From Pseudomonas deceptionensis (lineage in GTDB: Bacteria; Pseudomonadota; Gammaproteobacteria; Pseudomonadales; Pseudomonadaceae): 64,000 nt of DNA. Positions 52,349 to 64,000 of the stretch are shown piece by piece. The stretch's first letter is position 1. Each line of letters opens with the position of its first letter. A model generated the notes under the pieces. The model saw only the letters and a list, made by a program, of their open reading frames with translations. It ran no database searches and was not told the DNA's origin. The stretch is from contig NZ_FNUD01000002.1 of assembly GCF_900106095.1 (NCBI RefSeq), positions 2,501,501-2,565,500 of the forward strand, in the 5' to 3' direction. The translations under genes and the position numbers were made by a program.

Positions 52349-52972
52349 TCAGTTGCCGCGCAGCATGGGGTAAAGCTCTTTGAGCAGCTTGCGGCGGCTG
52401 ATGACCAGCTGCCAGCGGTGGCCGCCCAATTGACGCCAAAGCCGTGCTGAGCGGATACCGGCCAGCAGCAGGGCGCGAATCTTTGAGGCATTGTTCGGTT
52501 GTTGCAGATTGCGCATGTCGCCGTGTACCTGGATCCGCTGGCGCAAGGTGCTCAGGGTGTCCTGATACAGCGCGCCACAGGCAGCAACCACGTTCTCGTG
52601 CGCCGGGCCGAAATGCTCGACCTGGGACTGGATCTGCGGCAAACGCTTGCCGATCAGCTCCATCATGTCATTGCGCTTGGCCAGCTGGCGCTCAAGCCCG
52701 AGCATCGAGAGTGCGTAGCGCAAGGGCTCGCGCTGCAGGGTGTTGGGGTCGCGCTCAAGGGCGCCGATCAGGGCGCGATAGCCTTCACGCAGGTTGATGT
52801 CGTCACCGCCGTACACTTCCAGAGTGTCCTTGGGGTCGCGAATCAACAGGCTGCCGAGCATGCAGCTCAGGTCGGCTTCGCTCACTTGCCCGGTCTTGGC
52901 GATCTTGTCCACCAGTACCGCGGCGAGGAACACGCCACCCAGGGCTACCAGTTGCTCCTGAGTGGTATTCAT
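52349..52972 (-). CDS. hflD: High-frequency lysogenisation protein HflD homologue
   Basis: This 207-residue helical protein starts at ATG 52972 ([25 protein letters not shown]). In E. coli HflD is a peripheral membrane protein that binds phage lambda CII; its normal cell role is unclear. The family pattern includes LYGGDD-like [34 protein letters not shown] and [25 protein letters not shown]. Its start overlaps the mnmA stop by four bases, the order found in E. coli too. Confidence 0.93.
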   Translation of the reverse strand: MNTTQEQLVALGGVFLAAVLVDKIAKTGQVSEADLSCMLGSLLIRDPKDTLEVYGGDDINLREGYRALIGALERDPNTLQREPLRYALSMLGLERQLAKRNDMMELIGKRLPQIQSQVEHFGPAHENVVAACGALYQDTLSTLRQRIQVHGDMRNLQQPNNASKIRALLLAGIRSARLWRQLGGHRWQLVISRRKLLKELYPMLRGN

Positions 52973-54102
52973 GGCCGCTTGCCCTTGCTCGACCAGGGCT
53001 CCGCCACTTCGATCACACCGCCACCCAGGCACACTTCACCCTCGTAAAACACCACGGACTGGCCGGGGGTGACCGCGCGTTGCGGGTCATCGAAGGTGGC
53101 GCGGTAGCCCGTGGCGGTTTTTTCCAGGGTGCAGGGTTGATCGCCTTGGCGATACCGGACCTTGGCCGTCAGACGGCGCGGGGTGCTGAGGTCGATCGGG
53201 TTGACCCAGTAGATTTCGGAGGCGAGCAGGGCGCCAGAGAACAGCCACGGGTGATCGTTGCCTTGGCCGACGATCAGCTCGTTGTGCTCCAGATCCTTGA
53301 TCAGCACGTACCACGGCTCGTCGCTGGCGTCTTTCAGACCGCCGATGCCCAGGCCCTGACGCTGGCCGATGGTGTGATACATGAGGCCGTGGTGGCGGCC
53401 GATGACTTCACCTTCGGTGTTCTTGATCTCGCCAGGCTGTGCCGGCAGGTATTGCTTGAGGAAGTCGCTGAAACGGCGCTCGCCGATAAAGCAGATCCCG
53501 GTGGAGTCTTTTTTCTTCGCCGTGGCCAGATCGTGCTTTTCAGCGATCCTGCGCACTTCGGGTTTTTCCAGCTCGCCGACCGGGAACAGGGTTTTGGCGA
53601 TCTGTTCGCCGCCGACGGCGTGCAGGAAGTAGCTTTGGTCCTTGTTCGGATCAAGGCCTTTGAGCAGCTCTGTACGGCCATCAATGTCGCGACGGCGAAC
53701 ATAATGGCCGGTGGCGATCAGGTCGGCGCCGAGCATCAGGGCGTAGTCGAGGAACGCCTTGAACTTAATTTCGCGATTGCACAGGATGTCCGGGTTCGGC
53801 GTACGACCGGCCTTGTATTCGGCCAGGAAGTGTTCGAACACATTGTCCCAGTACTCGGCGGCAAAGTTGGCAGTGTGCAGCTTGATGCCAATTTTGTCGC
53901 ACACGGCCTGGGCGTCTGCCAGATCATCCATGGCGGTGCAGTAATCCGTTCCGTCGTCTTCCTCCCAGTTCTTCATGAACAGGCCTTCCACCTGGTAGCC
54001 CTGCTCCATGAGCAGAACGGCGGAAACGGAAGAATCAACACCGCCGGACATGCCGACAATGACGCGCTGCTTTTCGGGGGCGACTAAGGCTGGATCACGC
54101 AT
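52969..54102 (-). CDS. mnmA: tRNA-specific 2-thiouridylase
   Basis: This 377-residue enzyme adds sulfur at position 2 of wobble uridine 34 in Lys, Glu and Gln tRNAs. The PP-loop ATP motif GMSGGVDSS is at residues 17-25. The catalytic cysteines lie in [11 protein letters not shown] and [10 protein letters not shown]. The central and C-terminal beta-barrel domains ([19 protein letters not shown]) are complete. The ribosome binding site before ATG 54102 is weak. With trhP at 14.9 kb the window has two enzymes acting on uridine 34. Confidence 0.98.
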   Translation of the reverse strand: MRDPALVAPEKQRVIVGMSGGVDSSVSAVLLMEQGYQVEGLFMKNWEEDDGTDYCTAMDDLADAQAVCDKIGIKLHTANFAAEYWDNVFEHFLAEYKAGRTPNPDILCNREIKFKAFLDYALMLGADLIATGHYVRRRDIDGRTELLKGLDPNKDQSYFLHAVGGEQIAKTLFPVGELEKPEVRRIAEKHDLATAKKKDSTGICFIGERRFSDFLKQYLPAQPGEIKNTEGEVIGRHHGLMYHTIGQRQGLGIGGLKDASDEPWYVLIKDLEHNELIVGQGNDHPWLFSGALLASEIYWVNPIDLSTPRRLTAKVRYRQGDQPCTLEKTATGYRATFDDPQRAVTPGQSVVFYEGEVCLGGGVIEVAEPWSSKGKRP

Positions 54103-54161
54103 AAGGTTTCAATGAGTGTCTTGAAAAAGGACGCGATTCTAGCAGGCCCGAGCGCTCAAGG

Positions 54162-54608
54162 CTAAACCGAAGGGCGGATTAACGTCAGGTCGAACAGTTT
54201 ACCGTCCAGATAATCGTCGATGCACTGCAGGGTCAGCTCGCTGCGCCAGCGATCGCGTTGCTCGATCAGCTCGTCGCGGGTCAGCCAGAGCGGGCCGATG
54301 ATGCCTGTATCCAGCTGGTAATCGGGGTGATGCCTGAGGGCTTTGCCGGCAAAGCAGATGCGTTGGTAGGTCACGCCGTTGCTGGGGGCGGTGTAGAGGT
54401 AAATGCCGATTACGCCGGTCAGTTCGACGTCGTAGCCGGTTTCTTCGAGGGTTTCGCGGATGGCGGCCTCGATCAGGCTCTCGTTCGGGTCCAGATGCCC
54501 GGCCGGTTGGTTGAGTACTGCGCGGTCGCGCTTGAGTTCTTCAACCATCAGAAAGCGGCCATTGTCTTCAACGACAGTGGCGACGGTGATGTGGGGTTTC
54601 CATTCCAT
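54162..54608 (-). CDS. nudJ: NUDIX hydrolase NudJ-like
   Basis: This 148-residue NUDIX protein starts at ATG 54608 (MEWKPHITVATVVEDNGRFL). The Nudix box is complete: G37, E43, R51, E52, E55, E56 and G58. E. coli NudJ, which also sits next to mnmA, hydrolyses thiamine pyrophosphate precursors and nucleoside di- and triphosphates. The NQPAGHLDPNE segment supports the NudJ subgroup. The gap to mnmA is 59 nt, so it is probably the first gene of nudJ-mnmA-hflD. Confidence 0.9.
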   Translation of the reverse strand: MEWKPHITVATVVEDNGRFLMVEELKRDRAVLNQPAGHLDPNESLIEAAIRETLEETGYDVELTGVIGIYLYTAPSNGVTYQRICFAGKALRHHPDYQLDTGIIGPLWLTRDELIEQRDRWRSELTLQCIDDYLDGKLFDLTLIRPSV

Positions 54609-54633
54609 GGGGTGTTCTCGAGGGTGATTAAGC

Positions 54634-54731
54634 TGTGGGAGCGAGCCAGCTCGCGAAAATATCAAGAGCACCGCGATTATCCACTAAATACTCTGTCCAT
54701 AACGATCTTCGCGAGCAGGCTCGCGCCCACA
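54634..54731. repeat. REP pair, GTGGGAGCGAGC family
   Basis: TGTGGGAGCGAGCCAGCTCGCGA (54634-54656) is mirrored by TCGCGAGCAGGCTCGCGCCCACA (54709-54731). The arms differ by two changes. It lies between the idh terminator and nudJ. Confidence 0.88.
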
Positions 54732-54753
54732 GGTTTTGTGTTCATCTATAAAA

Positions 54754-54786
54754 CACAAACCCCGGCGTCGTGGGCCGGGGTCTGTG
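54754..54786 (-). terminator. idh terminator
   Basis: CACAAACCCCGGC (54754-54766) and GCCGGGGTCTGTG (54774-54786) form a 13-bp stem with one mismatch. On the minus strand TTTTA follows. It lies 16 nt after the idh stop. Confidence 0.85.
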
Positions 54787-54802
54787 GTGTTGCCTGTTGC
54801 TC

Positions 54803-57491
<2,689 letters not shown>

Positions 57492-58748
57492 ATGGGATAC
57501 AACAAGATCAAGGTTCCAGCCGCAGGTGAGAAAATCACCGTCAACGCCGACCACTCTCTCAATGTTCCTGACAACCCCATCATCCCCTACATTGAAGGCG
57601 ATGGAATTGGCGTCGATATCAGCCCGGTGATGATCAAGGTTGTCGATGCAGCTGTCAGCAAGGCCTACGCCGGCAAGCGCAAGATCTCCTGGATGGAAGT
57701 CTATGCGGGGGAGAAAGCCACCCAGGTCTACGACCAGGATACCTGGCTGCCCCAGGAAACCCTGGATGCGGTGAAGGATTACGTGGTGTCCATCAAGGGC
57801 CCGCTGACAACCCCGGTGGGTGGTGGCATTCGCTCGCTGAACGTGGCCCTGCGCCAACAACTCGATCTGTATGTATGCCTGCGCCCGGTGCGCTGGTTTG
57901 AAGGCGTGCCCAGCCCGGTCAAAAAGCCCGGCGACGTCGACATGACGATCTTTCGCGAGAACTCCGAAGACATTTATGCCGGGATCGAATGGAAGGCCGG
58001 TTCGCCCGAGGCGATCAAAGTCATCAAGTTCCTGAAAGAAGAAATGGGCGTGACCAAGATCCGTTTCGACCAGGACTGCGGGATCGGCGTCAAGCCTGTG
58101 TCCCGGGAAGGTACCCGGCGTCTGGCGCGCAAGGCGCTGCAATACGTGGTGGATAACGACCGCGAGTCGCTGACCATTGTTCACAAGGGCAACATCATGA
58201 AGTTCACCGAAGGTGCCTTCAAGGAGTGGGCCTATGAGGTGGCTGCCGAAGAGTTCGGCGCTACCTTGCTCGATGGCGGCCCCTGGATGCAGTTCAAGAA
58301 TCCGAAAACCGGGCGCAAGGTGGTAGTCAAGGATGCGATTGCCGACGCCATGCTGCAGCAGATCCTGTTGCGCCCGGCTGAATATGACGTGATTGCGACG
58401 CTCAACCTCAACGGTGACTACCTGTCCGATGCCTTGGCCGCTGAAGTGGGGGGCATTGGCATTGCGCCGGGGGCCAACCTGTCGGACACCATTGCCATGT
58501 TCGAAGCTACCCACGGCACGGCGCCCAAATATGCGGGCAAGGACCAGGTCAATCCGGGCTCCTTGATTCTGTCTGCAGAAATGATGCTGCGGCATATGGG
58601 CTGGGTCGAGGCGGCAGACCTGATCATCAAGGGCACCAATGGTGCGATCTCGGCCAAAACCGTGACCTACGACTTCGAGCGGCTGATGGATGGCGCTACG
58701 CTGGTTTCGTCGTCGGGCTTCGGCGATGCGCTGATCGCGCACATGTGA
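57492..58748 (+). CDS. icd: Isocitrate dehydrogenase, NADP-dependent, homodimeric type
   Basis: This 418-residue enzyme starts at ATG 57492 ([18 protein letters not shown]), with GGAG 6 nt upstream. It has the NDVPEGDG-like [15 protein letters not shown] start of the isopropylmalate/isocitrate dehydrogenase fold, and the phosphorylatable serine region [13 protein letters not shown] (S113-like in E. coli). It also has the isocitrate arginines and the metal site [23 protein letters not shown]. In E. coli AceK phosphorylates this serine to push flux to the glyoxylate shunt. aceK is not in the window. Confidence 0.98.
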   Translation: MGYNKIKVPAAGEKITVNADHSLNVPDNPIIPYIEGDGIGVDISPVMIKVVDAAVSKAYAGKRKISWMEVYAGEKATQVYDQDTWLPQETLDAVKDYVVSIKGPLTTPVGGGIRSLNVALRQQLDLYVCLRPVRWFEGVPSPVKKPGDVDMTIFRENSEDIYAGIEWKAGSPEAIKVIKFLKEEMGVTKIRFDQDCGIGVKPVSREGTRRLARKALQYVVDNDRESLTIVHKGNIMKFTEGAFKEWAYEVAAEEFGATLLDGGPWMQFKNPKTGRKVVVKDAIADAMLQQILLRPAEYDVIATLNLNGDYLSDALAAEVGGIGIAPGANLSDTIAMFEATHGTAPKYAGKDQVNPGSLILSAEMMLRHMGWVEAADLIIKGTNGAISAKTVTYDFERLMDGATLVSSSGFGDALIAHM

Positions 58749-58761
58749 GCTGATCAGGCAT

Positions 58762-58803
58762 AAAAAACCGGTCGACTCGCGTGATGGAGTCGACCGGTTT
58801 TTT
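58762..58803. terminator. Bidirectional terminator, icd / cspD
   Basis: AAAAAACCGGTCGACTC (58762-58778) and GAGTCGACCGGTTTTTT (58787-58803) form a 17-bp perfect stem with an eight-base loop. Both strands end in T runs. It serves the convergent icd and cspD genes. Confidence 0.96.
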
Positions 58804-58826
58804 TATGCGTCGGATTCTGCGGCGGG

Positions 58827-59102
58827 TCAGACCGTGAGGGTAGTCACCTCTAGCTCAGTCGTCGGGGCGGCGGCGGGCTGGGCGTTAGTGATAGCAACAG
58901 CATGCAGGCCCTTGGGGCCCTGGGTGATTTCGAAGCTCACAGGCTGGCCGGCCTTGAGGGTCTTGTAACCATCCATCTGGATTGCTGAAAAATGTGCAAA
59001 AAAGTCGATCGTGTTTCCGTGTTCGTCGATGCCTTCCTTGGCCTGCGTATTAATAAAGCCGAAGCCTTTCGCGTTGTTGAACCACTTGACCTTGCCTTGC
59101 AT
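58827..59102 (-). CDS. cspD: Cold-shock-domain protein CspD
   Basis: This 91-residue protein has one cold-shock domain with [15 protein letters not shown] (RNP1) and FFAHFSAI (RNP2). In E. coli CspD binds single-stranded nucleic acid, inhibits replication and is made in stationary phase. I start at ATG 59102, with GAGGG 8 nt upstream; the ATG at 59108 is only 2 nt from it. The loop between RNP1 and RNP2 ([15 protein letters not shown]) is longer than in CspA. The C-terminal tail is Ala/Pro/Thr-rich. It is divergent from clpS-clpA, the usual arrangement. Confidence 0.94.
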   Translation of the reverse strand: MQGKVKWFNNAKGFGFINTQAKEGIDEHGNTIDFFAHFSAIQMDGYKTLKAGQPVSFEITQGPKGLHAVAITNAQPAAAPTTELEVTTLTV

Positions 59103-59330
59103 ACTCATATCCCTCTGCTGCAAACAACTCCATCACTGGAGTATCATCCAGTTCACTCGCACAGAAACCAGTAATTATGGTTGACTGTGCGGACCATTTT
59201 TCCCACTGTGGGCAGTAATGGTTGTAACACCGTTTTACCGATAGTCAAGGTCACGCGGCGGCGCGGTTGAAATTTGACACGTTTGCCTCCATCACTGTAT
59301 CTGCACAACCTACGACGAACCTTTTTTTCC

Positions 59331-59693
59331 ATGCATGCAATCAGCCAGACTCGACTAACATTCAATCAGGATCATCCGGATTCTGATTACGAAGATTCCG
59401 CTGGCTTGGCTGTGCAAGAGGCTAAGCCTGCGCTTCAGGCGCCGCCGATGTACAAGGTGGTTTTGTTTAACGATGACTACACACCCATGGATTTCGTTGT
59501 CGAAATACTTGAGGTGTTCTTTAACTTGAATCGCGAATTGGCGACCAAGGTCATGCTGGCCGTCCATACAGAAGGACGGGCCGTGTGCGGAATTTTTACC
59601 CGCGATATCGCCGAGACCAAGGCCATGCAGGTAAACCAGTACGCGCGTGAAAGCCAGCATCCGCTACTCTGTGAAATCGAGAAGGACGGTTAA
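59331..59693 (+). CDS. clpS: ATP-dependent Clp protease adaptor ClpS
   Basis: This 120-residue adaptor brings N-degron substrates to ClpAP. The N-terminal tail is disordered ([16 protein letters not shown]), and the folded core has [20 protein letters not shown] with the N-end residue pocket. The later [28 protein letters not shown] contacts ClpA. The start is ATG at 59331. It is preceded by CCTTTTTTTCC with no Shine-Dalgarno bases, which is unusual. clpA follows after 29 nt. Confidence 0.95.
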   Translation: MHAISQTRLTFNQDHPDSDYEDSAGLAVQEAKPALQAPPMYKVVLFNDDYTPMDFVVEILEVFFNLNRELATKVMLAVHTEGRAVCGIFTRDIAETKAMQVNQYARESQHPLLCEIEKDG

Positions 59694-59722
59694 CGCCGAC
59701 CACTTGGGTATGAGGTGAAGCC

Positions 59723-61993
<2,271 letters not shown>

Positions 61994-62008
61994 TGTAACA
62001 ACGCAGTA

Positions 62009-62034
62009 AAAAAGGCGCCTTCGGGCGCCTTTTT
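62009..62034. terminator. clpA terminator, bidirectional
   Basis: AAAAAGGCGCC (62009-62019), loop TTCG, and GGCGCCTTTTT (62024-62034). The stem is perfect, and the minus strand also ends in a T run after the Na/Pi-type gene. Confidence 0.95.
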
Positions 62035-62045
62035 GCTGTCAGGAG

Positions 62046-63683
62046 TCAGATCAGGCCTGGGGCTGGTGCATGCTCGGCGTTGCGCTCCAGCACCGGGTAG
62101 CCCAGGGCGGCAATATGGTGATGAACACGACGGTAGTCGCGCAGTACCCGCTGAAAGATATCCCCGGATTCGGCCCAGGCGGTCTTGTCGTTTTGCAGCT
62201 TGCGAAAGTGCTCGCGGCTGGCTCTTGCTTCCAGTTTGCGCATGGTTTCCTTGTGGCTGATCAGGGTGTCAGCCGCGGCTACGTCTTCGCGTAAAAACGC
62301 AGTAATGGCCAGGTTCAGGCTGTCCAGCAGGGCCAGGTGCATGGCCTGGATATGAATCAGCTCAAACGAGGAAAAGCGTTCACCCCGGCGAGTCCTGCGA
62401 ATAGCCAGCTGCGCCAGGTTGTTGAGGATGTCACCGGCATGCTCCAGATTGATCACAAACATCAGGATTTCCTGCGCGCGGTCGGCATCGGCATCACTCA
62501 GGCCATCCTGGCCAATGTCGGCAAGATAGGCGCGGATCGCCGCACTTAGCAGGTCCACGGAGTGATCCAGTTGGCGCACCTTGTCCATCGTCTGCTGAAC
62601 GGGCTTCTCGAACAGCTGCAAGACCTGGTTAAGCATCAGGGATGTCATGTCCGCCAGGCGCAAGGCTTCCCGCACGCTATTGGACAGCCCGATGTTGGCC
62701 ACTTCCAGCCCGGCCTCGTCTAAATATTGCGGCATGCCCGGGTCTGCTGGCGGTTCCTGCTGTGGAAACAGACGCGTCAGCAGGCGAGCGCAAGGCTCGG
62801 TCAACCCGATAAACACCACCGCCAGCAGCAGATTGAACGCGGTGTGCAGGTACACGACCCACTGCGCGAGACCGATATCGGTGCGGGCCATGTAGGTGGC
62901 CATCAGCGGCAGGCATGGCAGCAATGCCAGCGTGCCGAGCAGGCGGATCAACAGGTTGCCCACTGGCAGGCGTCGCGCTACGGGCGAGCTGGCACTCATC
63001 ACCGACGGCAGGGCACCGCCGATATTGGCGCCGAGCATCAGGGCGATGGCGGTGGCCGGGGTCATCATGCCAGCGCCTGCCAAAGAGGCGATAAGCAGCA
63101 CGACCGCGACGCTGGAGTGGCAGATCCAGGTCAGCAGCACGGCGGCGACCACTGCAATGATCACGTCACCTTCCAGACTTTGCATCACGGCGCGAAACAC
63201 CGAGGTTGCTTCCATATGACCCAGGCTGGCGCTGAGTAAGCCCAGGGCCAGCAGCATCAGACCGAGGCCAATCAGTGCGCAGCCGACGCTTTCATGGCGC
63301 GAATCGTCGCGCAGGCGGAAGACGATAAAGCCCACCAGCAGCACGATCGGCATCGCCAGTGAGGTGTCGAAGCTCAGCAGTTGCACCACGAGGGTCGAAC
63401 CGATGTTCGCCCCCAGCATCACCGCCAGGGCTGGTGCCAGGCCCAGGGTGCCGGCAGCGGTAAACGAGGTTGCCATCAGGCTGACCGCCGTACTGCTTTG
63501 CAGTACACCGGTGATACCGATTCCGGAAATCAGCGCCATCCAGCGGTTGTTGAGGTTGCGCCCCATCCAGTTGCGTAGTTGAGTGCCGAACCCGCGTAGC
63601 AGGGCCGTTGAAATCATATGGGTGCCCCACAGCAAAAGTGCGATGGCGCCCGCGAGGTTGAGCAACAGAGTGGTTCCCGACAT
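62046..63683 (-). CDS. Na/Pi-cotransporter family protein with PhoU-like domain
   Basis: This 545-residue protein has a start at ATG 63683 (MSGTTLLLNLAGAIALLLWGTHM), with GGAG upstream. It has two PNaS repeats: the first holds GVLQSSTAVSLMATSF, the second ICHSSVAVVLLIASL. Both GANIGST/GANIGGAL motifs are present. The C-terminal part from about residue 345 is helical, with PhoU-like features (REALRLADMTSLML..). E. coli YjbB of this layout exports phosphate. In the second repeat the usual Q of QSS is H, which may affect ion binding. It is convergent with clpA. Confidence 0.9.
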   Translation of the reverse strand: MSGTTLLLNLAGAIALLLWGTHMISTALLRGFGTQLRNWMGRNLNNRWMALISGIGITGVLQSSTAVSLMATSFTAAGTLGLAPALAVMLGANIGSTLVVQLLSFDTSLAMPIVLLVGFIVFRLRDDSRHESVGCALIGLGLMLLALGLLSASLGHMEATSVFRAVMQSLEGDVIIAVVAAVLLTWICHSSVAVVLLIASLAGAGMMTPATAIALMLGANIGGALPSVMSASSPVARRLPVGNLLIRLLGTLALLPCLPLMATYMARTDIGLAQWVVYLHTAFNLLLAVVFIGLTEPCARLLTRLFPQQEPPADPGMPQYLDEAGLEVANIGLSNSVREALRLADMTSLMLNQVLQLFEKPVQQTMDKVRQLDHSVDLLSAAIRAYLADIGQDGLSDADADRAQEILMFVINLEHAGDILNNLAQLAIRRTRRGERFSSFELIHIQAMHLALLDSLNLAITAFLREDVAAADTLISHKETMRKLEARASREHFRKLQNDKTAWAESGDIFQRVLRDYRRVHHHIAALGYPVLERNAEHAPAPGLI

Positions 63684-63715
63684 AAGGAATCTCCACAAAA
63701 CAAACATTCATTGTT

Positions 63716-63745
63716 CTGTGGAGGCCGGCAAGCCGGCCCCCACAG
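63716..63745. other. Palindrome between mgtA and the Na/Pi gene
   Basis: CTGTGG (63716-63721) and CCACAG (63740-63745) enclose GGCCGGC (63723-63729) and GCCGGCC (63732-63738) with an AA loop. It lies just after the mgtA stop. No T run follows on the minus strand, so it is a weak terminator candidate or REP-like. Confidence 0.6.
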
Positions 63746-63752
63746 TTTTAGA

Positions 63753-64000
63753 TCAGTACCACTGCTTGAAACGGCGGATGTAGATCGTTTTCATCAGTTG
63801 TGCGACGCAGCAGTAGCTGAAGAGGGTGGCTACCAGCCAAGGGAAGTACGACAGCGGCAGCGGCTCCAGGCCGACCATGGTGCCCAGCGGCGAGAACGGC
63901 ACGTAGATCCCCAGCACAATCACAATGATGGTCATCATGGTCACCGGCCATGCGGCAGTGCTCTGGAAAAACGGGATCTTGCGGGTACGCAGCATGTGGA
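63753..64000 (-). CDS. mgtA: Magnesium-translocating P-type ATPase, C-terminal end
   Basis: The frame is open to the window edge, so only the last 82 codons or so are seen; the ATG at 63995 is internal. The sequence HMLRTRKIPFFQSTAAWP, followed by a hydrophobic helix, GIYVPFSPLGTMVGLEPLPLSYFPWLVATLF and QLMKTIYIRRFKQWY, matches the C-terminal membrane end of MgtA/MgtB-type Mg2+ importers. The P-type phosphorylation and ATP domains are outside the window. Confidence 0.9.
   Translation of the reverse strand, partial: HMLRTRKIPFFQSTAAWPVTMMTIIVIVLGIYVPFSPLGTMVGLEPLPLSYFPWLVATLFSYCCVAQLMKTIYIRRFKQWY

Overview
This window is chromosomal DNA of a Pseudomonas, most likely of the fluorescens/putida side of the genus rather than P. 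aeruginosa. The gene order sdhB-sucAB-lpdG-sucCD-brnQ, the nuo operon with a fused nuoCD, the 441-residue isocitrate lyase, the nudJ-mnmA-hflD-purB block and the cspD/clpS-clpA pair all fit. So do the abundant GTGGGAGCGAGC-type and GTAGCCGCTGCCGCAG-type REP palindromes between genes. Most of the window is core metabolism. No rRNA, tRNA, CRISPR, prophage or transposase gene was seen.

Layout. (1) 1-9.7 kb, plus strand: the end of sdhA, sdhB, sucA, sucB, lpdG, sucC and sucD, the lower half of the TCA cycle. Structured leaders lie before sucA and sucC. (2) 10-14.7 kb: branched-chain amino acid carrier brnQ, a small lipoprotein gene (minus strand), htpG with a heat-shock-type promoter, and a dienelactone-hydrolase-family gene. 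(3) 14.9-24.5 kb, minus strand: a tRNA hydroxylation peptidase-U32 protein (trhP), an aldose-epimerase-like gene and an EamA exporter. These are followed by a hexuronate oxidation and uptake cluster: OprD-type porin, uronate dehydrogenase, SMP-30 lactonase and a DctPQM TRAP transporter. The porin and udh promoters are near copies of each other and carry GntR/FadR-type operator candidates. (4) 24.6-29.8 kb: an AI-2E-family permease, a TonB-dependent receptor, 0.8 kb of repeats only, a DUF4304 protein and a lipoprotein.

(5) 30-45 kb, minus strand: the complete 13-gene NADH dehydrogenase I operon nuoA-B-CD-E-F-G-H-I-J-K-L-M-N. (6) 45-49 kb: an AT-rich spacer, a lone SDR oxidoreductase, isocitrate lyase aceA with a palindrome in its promoter region, and a short secretin-N-like protein. 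(7) 49-59 kb: a GNAT acetyltransferase overlapping the ribosomal oxygenase roxA, then purB, hflD, mnmA and nudJ. After these come monomeric (idh) and homodimeric (icd) isocitrate dehydrogenases, transcribed divergently. (8) 58.8-64 kb: cspD, clpS-clpA, a Na/Pi-cotransporter-family protein with a PhoU-like tail, and the C-terminal end of an MgtA-type P-type ATPase cut by the window edge.

How the genes work together. SdhB, the 2-oxoglutarate dehydrogenase complex, succinyl-CoA synthetase, both isocitrate dehydrogenases and isocitrate lyase set the split between the full TCA cycle and the glyoxylate shunt. Complex I reoxidises the resulting NADH. The uronate cluster would feed aldarate, and so 2-oxoglutarate, into the same cycle. 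I found no convincing undescribed multi-gene system. The items most worth following up are regulatory: the sucA and sucC leaders, the twin uronate promoters, the aceA palindrome and the sigma-32-type htpG promoter. The 90-bp direct repeats and repeat-only spacer upstream of the TonB receptor also deserve a look.
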